From assembly GCA_947652605.1 (NCBI GenBank), contig OX393579.1:39624970-39688969 (forward strand): a stretch of DNA of 64,000 nt. Direction: 5' to 3'. The translations under genes were made by a program, and so were the position numbers. This document shows, in pieces, positions 29,101-41,100 of the stretch (the first letter of the stretch is position 1; each line of letters starts with the position of its first letter). Under the pieces are notes generated by a model, which was given only the letters and a program-made list of their open reading frames with translations, had not been told where the DNA came from and ran no database searches. The DNA comes from Elmis aenea (Eukaryota > Arthropoda > Insecta > Coleoptera > Elmidae).

Positions 29101-32100
29101 CCGTTATTCTTTGCGGTTCGGGTCCCTGCTTTTTACTAATTTGAAAATATGTATTATGTTACAAATACAATTTAAGAACTCCTAGAACAATCACAGTATC
29201 ATAAAATTGGGTGAAGTTTGAATTTTAACATAAGACAGAATAAAATTAATATTTTTTAAATCATACCTATACCATGAGTACTCGTCCATGCTTTAAGTAC
29301 GTTAATATTATCAATATTGCAATTAATTCACGTATGAAAAATTAGATGTTTGAATAGTCGATTTCACCCCGCATGCAGTGGAGTTGACCACTTTTGGTTT
29401 TACTTTATAAAAATATTATACAAGAATAAGTTTGACGCGTAATTGTACATTTTTTTATGAAAGAAAAATCGCTCAGAACAAAGTTAAACAAAAAACGTAA
29501 AATGAACATTTAAAAGTAATATTTTTTAGATTTTATAATTTATTGATTTACTAAAAATTAAAGTTGAACATGTCCCCTTCAAAGTAGAACCTCCCTTTTT
29601 TAGATAGACTTTTGGTTCACGTAAAAGTTCTTTAATGTTATAAATTTCAAAGGTACCTACTAATGTTTTCAACGTCGGATATTTTATTGAAATTTGATTT
29701 TGAATTTTAATACTGTTAAACTAATTTTTAATATGAGCCTTTTATGTAATAGTTTAAAGAATTTTTTTGTAATAATGTTGGTTGTTCACTTTAATAACAT
29801 GTTCCTTAACTATAAAACAAGTAGGTATATGATTTTATAAAACATATTTGGTTACAAAAAGGAAGCATAAATATAATGAAATAATTATTTATGTACCAAG
29901 GCTGTAAAGTTCAACTTTTTATCACGAGTGTGGATAGATATTATTATATATAATTAAATATATTGTAATATATAACAACCACGCGAATGATAACAATGAA
30001 CTTTACTGCCGAGGTGCATTTTTTTTGCAATGTCAAAGAAATAGCGAAAAATCAAACAAATACATAAAGTTTTACTTCATCTGTCAGATTCTCATTCTCC
30101 TGTCAAACATGTATTGAACAAAAGCACACCCACTTCTACTAAATTCAACCAATGAGCGTAGCACATTTTACTTTTTTATTGCCTAGGCAGTACAAAAAGT
30201 CTATTTTACTTTTTTACTGCCGATCGCCAGCGAAAATGATTATTACAGTCACTTTTGGGTACTTATTGAACTAATTTAGTGGCGATTGCAGAAAAAATAA
30301 CGTATGTAACCTTAAACATACATACAGTTATATAATGGCCAACTTACCCCATTTTAAAAAATTAAAAAAATTATGTTTTGATGTAGAATTTAAAATTAAA
30401 TTTTAAACAAACTAAATTATTTTGTCCACCAGTTATAAGTACAACTTGCCAAATTTGTAGCAAAACATATGGATAACAGGTACAACCTAATGACTAGTTT
30501 TAAAGTTTAATGGTAAAAACATTTTAAAAAAAGAAGGGACTATATAAAAAAACTGAAATCAAGTTAATTTTTTTTGTTCAAAACCAAAAAACAGGACATC
30601 GTTGGATCTTCTTTATTTCAGGAAAAATAAAAGAGTACAAAGACTTTTGTTGTACATACTTTGTTTTAACTAGTAAAAACCAGTTACTGCTTAAAAAATT
30701 AAAAAGCTAATTTATCGTTTCGACTGAAACAAAGTGTTTATTTTAAAATTAAATTACATATATCAAACCACGTAGTTATTAAAACGGTATTTAACGATTA
30801 TTGTTTAATTATATTTTAGATTGTAGTGAAAAGCAACGAGTAAACATTTACTTAACGTTACAGAACATTTGAAGTTCAAGAATTTTAGTTACTTTCAATT
30901 TAAAGTAAAATAATAATAATCATATTTATGTAAATATGTGTTTTACTCATTTTTAAGATAATAGGTACAAACAAACAAACTTAAAAAACGTTTATAGTAT
31001 ATCCATTACTTTCAGAGGATTTAAAAAAATAAACAATGATTAATTTTCCATTACCAAAACAATGTGTAAATAAATTGTTTTATCGCGTTGCACTTGTTTT
31101 GCTGTTTAGCATAAAAACCTATTTAAAAAGCTAAAAAGTGCATTTATACAGTTTAAGGTTTAAGGTATCCAACTTTTAAAAATTAGTACATTTATCTTGA
31201 TTCAAGTTTCTTCAAAAAACAATTGTTAATGAAACCTAACTTCCTGTCTACCAATTAAAATTAAAATAAAAGGTTTTAAATAACCTAAGTATCGAGTGTC
31301 ATAAAACTGAAAAGAATATGAACGTATTACAATATTATTTTAGTTATTACATCATATTGTTATATAAGAAGTGTGTTAAAGTACAAACAATCGTAAAAAA
31401 TGTAACGACGGTAATTATTACTTTGAAAAAAATTAGAAGATCGTTAATAGACATTAATTAATTAGTGATTATCTCCATTGTTTGTCAATTTTGGGTATAC
31501 GATGTTATCGTGTTTTGATGCTTAAAAACTAATTATACGTACTTTTTCAATATATACTTAAAACAGAAATGTCTAAATCGGTAGTAAATTATATCTTGAT
31601 TAGCATATCTTATTGTTTTCAGTATTGATCCACTCCAAATTAAGAACTAGCGTTAAAATTTTGTTTGCGCCCAGATCAAAGCTCACTTCCAAGGTTAAAA
31701 ATATGTATCTAAGTCGTATACTTTATTTTAAAATTATTAAATGAAAATTAATTTATTGACTAATTAATATTTTAAGAAAATGGTCCTGACAAATTAAAAA
31801 TATATGAATATGAATATATTAATTTTTAAATAGCAAAGTCAGTTAAATAAGGTTTATATAGGGAGCCTGTAAAATAAATAAATCATAGCGACACCTTTTT
31901 CAAGGTGTTTGCTAATTCTGTAATGCAAGAGAAGTTATACAGGGTGCCCATTTTTCTAACCTGTTGTATGGGTAAAGGTGGGTTTATACAGCTTTTTTAG
32001 TAATAAGACTTAAGATTAGTAATAAGAATAAAAGTTAAAATACTGTTAAATCAATGCTAGAGTGATCGCACCCAAAAGTGGACCGCGAGATGCGCAAAGA

Positions 32101-35100
32101 GAGGGGATCGCGATTGATATTTAGACTTTTCTAAAAACGTTGACTTTTAGTGGACTTAATTTGACTACTGTGATTTACAGGTTATTACCACGTTGCTGAG
32201 ACAGGCCGATGTTTTTAGGTGGTGCAGTAATAAACGCTTTGGACCTGTTTTGGTTTCTGCGTCACAGTCCACTTCTCGCTGCGACCACTCTAGCGTTTAC
32301 GCATTGTATTTAATTTTAGTAGTAACTTTAAGAATAAGCAATAACCTTGAAAGTTGGTTAACTTTCAACATTATTCTTACGCTTACAACCAAACGCGAAA
32401 TGCGCAGTCGCAAGAAATCGATACGCCCATCGCACACGTGCGTTTGTTGTGATTACGGATTTTTGTTCGGGTTTTTGCGGATCAAAGAACCCACTATTGT
32501 CACAGGGTGTGCAAATCGATACAAATCATGTATCTGGGGTCATACGGGTGTATTTAAAAAATTATTCTTTGTTATATTCGACTGTTTTCATATCTAAGAT
32601 TCTAAGGTTATTACAATTACTATCACCACTGCATAAACGCTGCTTTTGTTATTCTTATTACTATTGATATTGTTATTACTATGCTTATTCTTATTACTAA
32701 ACTTGTGTTGCATAAACCCATCTTAACTCCGTTAATATTAAAGATACAGGAACGTTTAAATTAGCAAATTTGGGCAGAACTTAAAGGGAAGTCTGATACC
32801 ATTTTCAAATTTGACCTACGTCATCAACTTGTTAAATTATTTTGAAAAACTGCAAAACGTCGATATTTTTAAACTTAAATAATTCCTTAAGCATATGAGC
32901 TAGAACAAAAATAAAAATTGGCTTTTATAGATATTTTTACGTAGATTTTAAATATGTTAACGAAATTTTCATAGCACTCTCGATTTCTGAGTTATAACAC
33001 AAAATTGCGTTTTTTTTTTAATGGATGTCATAGATGGCTCTGTGGCCTTATTGAAAAGGTTACTTTTTTCTCGTTTCAATGATAGAAGGTCTGTTATACT
33101 TTTATTATTATCTATAAAAGCCAATTTCTATTTTTGTTCTAGCTCATATGCGTACGGAATTATTTAAGTTTAATAAAATCGAAGTTTTTTAGTTTTTTCA
33201 AAATATTTTAAAAAGTTGATGACATCGATCAAATTTAAAAATGGCATCAGATTTTCCTTTGAATTCTGCACAAATTTGCTAATTTAAACGGTCCTGTATC
33301 TTTTATATTAACGGTTAGAAAAATGGGCACCCTGTATATTGAAACAGTACCTAATTGACAACTTTTTATTGTTAAATGCCGTCCAGCAATATTTAGTGAT
33401 TTTTGTCACACAAAAAAACACGCTATATTTACTTATTTTTTCTCATGGATCCTTTTGCCGTATAGGATGTCGAATTTGGTTCTACATTCCCCGTTTTCTT
33501 AATTAATTTCTTCTATTTTCTTCGGTTCTCTGCCAAGATTTTCATTTCATAAAAAAATAAGACTATTCATACGTAGTTTTTATATCTAATAAATGCACTA
33601 TCGAAGAATTACAGAGTTTTGACGAACCCTGTAGGTACTCTGCTACATTCGAGAGATGATGAATGATAGTACCACAAATTGAGAATGTGCAAGCAAGTCT
33701 TAAATCAGAAAATAGGAACTTTCTTACACATCGATTCTTATTGAGGTCATATTTTACAATTTTACATTGTTTTTCTTGTTGTATCTTAGCGCTTATTGTG
33801 TCTAAATTTTTTGAATTGGCAATAAATTTGGTAGTCGTACATTTCTGAATTTCTTTATCTACCACTAAACAAAAAACAAACGTTTGTTTTTAACCCATTC
33901 TAGTTTCCTACATTTGCTAAGGAGCTGTATTGTGTTTTGAGTTTCTTTTCGTCAACTAGTTTTTGTGATACATATTTTCAGAACAAAAAGTCACAGTAGT
34001 AAAAATATGACAGTCTCTATTTGAAAAATAATGATCCCTAAAAAAGACACTACATATTTATGTTTAGAATCTTCGCGAATGGGCCGGTATAAATTTTTAA
34101 TTTTACTTAACACATATTTGTTTGCAATAATGTTGTTTTTTTTTTCCAGGAGTATTTTTAATACCGTACTTTATAACAATGATAGTATGTGGAGTTCCAA
34201 TGCTTTATATGGAATTATCAGTAGGACAATTTACAGGAAGGGGGCCTATAGGAGCTTTAGGAAAACTTTGCCCATTATTTAAAGGTATAATCACTTGCTT
34301 AATTGATACAAAAAGACGGATCAGTTTTTACTGTATTGTAATGATCTTAATGAGAAGATAAACTGATTGTTATGGTAATACCATCAGCAGTGATTTTGTT
34401 TTAGTTGTTTGTCGGTTCAAAGGAATTACTCAAATCTATTTTATATCACTAAATTACAATAAAGTATTTATTTGATTTATTATGGTAATACTTATTAGCA
34501 ATTAAGGGTTGTATTCTAAATTGTTTTTACTGCATCTTCCTTGCAATTCTTGCCATTTACTTTTTTTAATTGAATTTATTTAACATATTAATATGTCGAA
34601 CCGGAATTGGTTATAAAATGTCATAAACCAGTTCCAAACGTATTTTTGTGATCGAACAGTATAGTCAATGTAAGTTTCTTTATATTACTATAAATTTCTG
34701 ATCACTTTTAACAAATAAAGCGATTTATCCTTCTTAAAAAAAGTTGTTACCCATCACACCGAAACACTAAAATATGAATTGTTTGTTGTTGATCGGTTCC
34801 TAAAATAACAAACTTCACTTAACAACGATGTGAAACACGAGTACATAATGTATTTTCACTATAGACGACAGATTGCAAATGGTCAAAAATGACTAAACCG
34901 CATTATTTCATTGGTCAATATAACATAGAGTATTATATTCGCATAAATTTTCAAAAGTAGATACAATTTGCAGTTATTGTCCTATCAAAGATAAATTGTT
35001 GTTATATTCTTAATTTGCAGGAGCTGGCTTAGCAAGTGTGGTCATTTCTTTTTTAATGTCAACGTATTATAGTGTAATAATTGCGTATGGAATATATTAC

Positions 35101-38100
35101 TTTTTTACGTCCCTAAAACCAATACAGCCTTGGGAAGAATGTGGTAATCGATGGAATTCTCCAAACTGTTGGGTGCATGGTAAAACACAAGCCAATATAA
35201 GTCGACCCTTACACACGAGAACACCAGCTGAGGAATTTTATGAGTATGTATTCGTATTTAAATTAAATAATAACCATATGATAACCTTTGAGGTCAACGT
35301 TAAACTATATAATTTCAGCGATAAAGTACTTCAGCTAAGCAAAGGCTTTGAATATCCAGAGCAGTTTAGATGGGAACTGGTAGCGTGTTTACTTTGTGCG
35401 TGGATTCTAGTCTATTTTGCGATATGGAAGAGCATAAAATCTTCGGCAAAAGTTCGCTATTTTACCGCCACACTTCCGTTTTTACTTATTATTGTCTTTC
35501 TGGCCAAATCTTTAACATTGGAAGGCGCTGATAAAGGAATGCGATATTTTTTTAAACCGAAATGGGAACTCCTCGCCAATGCCAAAGTGAGTTAAAACAA
35601 ATTTGATATTTGAATTTAAAGTTTGTATTTATCTTTATTTGTTATACGGAGCGCTCTAAAAGCATACATCACTTCTAAAAGGCGTAAAAGTTGATAAAGC
35701 ATGTATAGCGTCCCTCCGGTTTCAGTTTTCATAAATCAATGAATGCCAAACATGTTTCAATATAACGTATTGTTTGTTTTTTGCGTCCGTCCAGAAAATT
35801 AGTTTTTCCGATCAATTTTTAGGCTGGATAATACATTTTTACCGACCTAGGCCAGAAAATAGTTGGTTGCCATCGTGATGAGTTGTGTTTACCGGCCTAG
35901 GCCGGTAAGTTAGTGGTTGCCATAGTGATGAGTTGTTTTGTTGATTTGCGCTGTCAAACGAGCGTCGTTACCAAGTCTGTTAGTTATTATTTAATTATTT
36001 TAATTATGGATGGTGACGATAGTGATTTTGGTGTCATTGGTGGACGCAGAAAAAATATTGTATGTAACATACTCAGAAAGTGTCTGTACTGGACTCGTAT
36101 GCTTCCAGGACTCGCCTTCGGCTCGTCTTTCTTCGGCTCGTCTTAGAACTGCCTACCTATCCAGTAAAGTACCACTTGCCGGTCTTGTTACGTAAATAAC
36201 TATTCAACGTAAACGAAACTGACTATAAAATGAAATCACTTAAATAATTCTCCTCCTTCTTCTTAATCGGTTCCTCTTGTACTTTTCGGTGTCGAGGTAT
36301 GATTTTCTATTTTTGGATATAGTTTCTCCACTCCTGCCTATCGTTAGCTAATTGTGGCACATCTCTCCAGCTGACTTATTTTTCTTCTAGTCTTTGCCTC
36401 CCTTCTTTTTCCCATTTTATTCTTGGTTTTCCATTATTTATTTTTCCCTCCATCTTCATTTTCTATTCTATTTTCGCGTATCTACTTTCTGGCATGCGTA
36501 GTAGATGTCCAAGCCATCTTAATCTTCTGCAAAGACTAGTTCTGTTAAGGATATTGGTTTAAGTTTATTACAACCCTTAACCCCAGTAGGCTTTATTTGT
36601 GTTTTGTTTACATTCTTTAATTATTCTATCCATAAGAATTATAAAGAGCAATGGACTTAAGGTGCCTTCTCGTCTTACTACCACTATCGTTATAAATTCC
36701 TGGGAAGTGCTGTTGTGGATTCGCACATAATTTCTACTACTCTTATATAAACTTTTGATGGCGTTTAACAGTCCTCTTCCCACTTTACATTGTTTCAATA
36801 TATTCCTGATCTTCTCCCTCGGCACTTTATCGAAGGCTTTAGACAGATCGATAAAAGACAAGTACAGCATCTGAGTGTTTCATTGTTTTTTCACTTAACT
36901 GTCTTAATGTAAAAATTAGATACTGCGTGCTTCTACCCGATCTAAAGCCACACTGCGCCTCTTCCAAATTTCCTTCAAAATGCTTCCTTAATCGTTCCTC
37001 CAAAATTCTTTCATACAACTTTTCTTCTACACTAAGAAGTGATATTACTCTATAATTTTCGCATTTTTTACTATCGCCAGTCTCGAATATTGGTAATAGG
37101 TATAACAGAAACCTCCCAGCCCTTTGGGATTTCTTTTTCCTGCCATGCTTTACTATTCTTAGCAGCATTTTTCTTCCATGTACTTAATCAATTCAGGTAA
37201 AATACCATCATCACCTGCTGCTTTTTCAATTTTCATGTTATGTATCGCTCTATCCAACTTCGCTTTAGTTATTTCTTCATATTCTTGTTTGATTGTTTCG
37301 CATTCCTCCTGCAATTGCTCTTCGTCCTCATCATTTATTATGTTATCACGTTCCAATACTTTAAATAATTATAAACTAAAATTTAGAGTAAGTGTATTAA
37401 AACTTTAATTTGTTGTGTAATTTTATTTAGCAAAAAATGTTGTATTTGGTTAATTTTTTTTGTTTCTTCGTAAATGTTCTTCATTTAACGCACGTGCAAT
37501 GATATAAAAATACAGTTGATATGTTTGCCAGGCTGTTCTTTTTTACTTCTATTGCTAAGAAGAGCGGTAAAATATCGAAAAAGTTGTATAATTGCATGTA
37601 TTTTCCGATAATTAATTCCGTAAGTTATGAATGGAACCTCATTAATTAGAACTACGAAAAAAAATTAAGTAAAAACAATTTAGCTGATTTAAAATAGACC
37701 AAGTTGTCAAATTTGATGCTGATTAATAGTATTTAAAAAATAAATTAAGTCTACCTGTAGGTAACCGTTTTCGTAATAATTGAATATTCTTAAGGCTTGA
37801 ATTTTTTTCTTAGTGTTAATTTTTTGTTTAATTTTTTTTAATCTTAAAATTGCTTTAAGGCAATTTTCATTCAGTATTTAATGGTCGATCGCTTTTGTTT
37901 TCTTGATATTAATTGTTTTGTTTTTTTAAAAATCATGTTAATGTTTACATGATTCACGGTGTTCCAATGTGTAATTTTTATAATTTAGTGCTATGACATT
38001 GTTTAATCTTTATGAAAAGCACGTGACGTGATAAAAATAAAATAAAATTGTGATACAAACTTTATTTAAAAGCGTATTTTTTGATCAAACAATCAAATAT

Positions 38101-41100
38101 CTTAAAATTACATCGAAACCTACGTAAAAAATACAAAATCCTTTGCAAAGCTTTAAACATTTCTGGGGTTTTTTGTAGATTAATTTTTAAGTACCTACTT
38201 AAGATTTTGTTTTTGATGTGATTCGATGAAATTTTCAATTTTAAGCAATATTTAGTTGTCTTATTTAAAGATTAGTTTGTAAATGAGTTTTTCCCACATT
38301 TTTTATGTTTCGATACAAATTTATTTACTTATATCATACAACTCATTTTGTTTTCAAAACGAAATATAATTTTTAGCACTTAAATACATACTGCACAATA
38401 TTTTTATCGATGATGTTTTGTTTGTGTAAGTACAATATATTCTCCATTAATATAAATACTTATATTAGTATGTGCTATATTTTTTAAATTAGAAAAAATA
38501 TCCCTTAAACTTTTGATACACACAATTACATAAACACACATGGACGGACGATTACAATGTATGGCGGAAGCCATTTGGTGGCCACACCAATTTATTTTGT
38601 TAGGGGTATATTTTTATTTGTTTATACAATTTTCGAGATATTTGTTTCAACTCAATTGACATTTGATTTTCAACGTTTATTCTTTACGTATTTTATACGT
38701 AAAATACACCTTGCTGGTAATAGTTTGTGCAATTTTTATACCGTTTTTATTCTTCTTAAAGGTATGGGTAAATGCAGCAGCTCAGACTTTTAATTCGATG
38801 GGTATAGGTTTTGGTTCAATGATTTCTTTTGCTAGTTACAATCGTTTTAATAACAATATTTTACACGACACTTTGGCTGTATCGTTTGTGAATGCAGTGA
38901 CAAGTTTAGTGGTCGGAATTTTTGCTTTCGCTACCATTGGTAACATAGCTTCTGAACAAAATACCTCTGTCGAAGATGTTATCGCTGATGGTAAGAATTT
39001 TATTTATATTTAGGTATAAAAATCAACCAGTAGTAATACAACCTTGATAAAAATAACTCGGTAAATTCCAGGAGTGCGATTATTGATTCAATAAGGAAGT
39101 TAATTACTTTTCATATTAATGTATAATAAATAAATAATTTCAAATTAATATTATACTCTTAAATTATTTAATAACTCATTCCATGCATTTTTAAATTTAT
39201 TTCATAAATGTTTCCTCGGGAATTTACAGTTAATAATAAATAACATCACACTTTTGTAGGTGATAAATGTCAGGCAATACTTTGTACTTGTGTTTTTTTC
39301 TTAAATGTAAGGCCAGGCGTCCACTGACACGATGTTACAGTGCATGAGCGTCATTTTGAATGCCTAAACCGGGGTTGCTTAAACCCTCAATTATGGCCCA
39401 CGAACGCGAAGCTTCCAAAAATATTTATAAAAACTATAAACAGAAGCGCAAAACTGTGTGGCAACTTTTGCGGAAAAAAAGCTTTTCGTCGAGCGCGCAC
39501 AGGTGGCGCTGCAATGTATTCGCGTACTTTCTAGTTCTAATGTTTACCAGAAAAGTAGATACTATTCGAGTATCTAAACCTTTCTAGAAGCTATCTAGGT
39601 ATATACTCGTATATGTATAATTGCGCGCGCGTGGATTTTGGACACTGAATTAGTTGTAATTTGACACTGCGACGCGCTCTTTCATTGAAAAAAAAAAGAG
39701 TCAAATTAAGAATGTATGCGGTAAGAATCTTTTTTCTCTTCGGGCGTATGTACTTATGTAAAAAAAAAATCGGAAATAAATCACTTCAAGTCAAAATTGA
39801 GCCCAAAACTGATTTTATTCTGGAGCACTCCCTCCGATTAGCTTCCACAGAAATAGTTCCTGACATTAAATTATCATTAGAAAATAAACTTTTTCTCGTC
39901 AACTGAATTTTTTATTCCTTTATTTGCTATGGTATTTAAACATTTGCTTGTAAATGCAGTTTGTCTTGTTATTTTAAACCACCCCCAAGTTTTACAAAAC
40001 AAAGGTATTTCATGGATTTAAACAAAAAATTACTCTCAAGGAAAATATACAGGGTCCTGCAACAGTGCATTACGCTTTCCTAGCGCTCCGCCTGTAGGAG
40101 AGAAAAAAAAACTTTAATACATAAAAATATTGGTTGGAAAAGATCTACGTCGTAAAAGTATTTTCAGCTATACAGGGTGTCCCATTTTTGCGCTATAATA
40201 AAAACAAAGATTTTTTTAAATGAAACCCCCTGTATCTTTTTAGGTCTTCCGATGTCATTTTTGAACCTCTACATGAATGTCTGTTCACTTTTTGATTTTG
40301 TGTCAGTGTTATAATTTTTTTCCGAAAAATCTTACATAAGCAGGCTTAATTTTAAAAAATCGTAGTGGCCTCGTTTTTTGAAGTTAATAAATGGTTTTAG
40401 CAATAATGATATTCCGGTTAGGGAGCAACAATTTAATAATAAGAAATTTAAATTTAGTGATACAGAGTGTCCACAAAAAAATGCCAAACTTTTTAACTTC
40501 AAAGGGACATAACTCATTTTTTTCAAATGTAACAACCCTTATTTTATTTTATTATTCGATGGCTTTTTGTCTCCTCTTCAATGTTTATAAAAGATGTCCT
40601 ATGTCTAAACTCCGTAGTTTTTGATATATTCAATACTTTTCATAAAAGTAAACATTTAACTACCGAAGTAGGCCGCGTTTACAAAACAAATGCCAAAATG
40701 TGACACAAAATCAAAAAGTGAACAGACGTTTATGAAGAGGCTAAAAATTTACATCCGAAGACCTAAAACTATATAGGGTGTTCCATTTAAAAAAATCTCT
40801 GTTTTTGTTATGGCGCAAAAATGGGACATCCTGTATTATAGCTGAAAATAATTTTAAAACGTATCTAGATCTTTCCAAACCAATAATTTTATGTATTAAA
40901 GTTTTTTTTTTCTATCTCCTACGGGCGGGGCGCTATGAATGCCCGACACACTGTTGCAGGACCCTGTATAATTTTAAGTCAAAAAATTAAAAGAATTACG
41001 ATATAGTAAAGTGCAATTAGTTTTATGTTTTAAACAACAAACTTTCCCGTAGATCAGTGTTTCTAAAAGTGTGGTTCGCGGACCCTTGGGGTTCCATGAA

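Larger units (their letters stand above)
31936..33339. repeat. Palindromic element (CAGGGTGCCCATTTTTCTAAC) with nested MITEs
   Basis: The left end ACAGGGTGCCCATTTTTCTA and right end TAGAAAAATGGGCACCCTGT are perfect complements. The left arm is cut after CTAACC and resumes near 32730 with CCGTTAATATTAAAGATACA, which pairs with 33290-33312. The intervening 750 bp is a separate element (31976-32723). Confidence 0.85.

Noticed and set aside
32193..32597. 134-codon plus-strand open frame
   Set aside because: It spans nested MITE sequence and its inverted repeat, with no recognisable motif or conserved start.
33563..33865. 100-codon minus-strand open frame
   Set aside because: No recognisable domain and no flanking splice or promoter signals, in AT-rich intron DNA.
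35038..35595. Reading the region as one continuous 185-codon coding exon
   Set aside because: The middle 75 nt have a canonical donor and acceptor and no SLC6 similarity; splicing restores the family alignment EEFY-DDKVLQLS.
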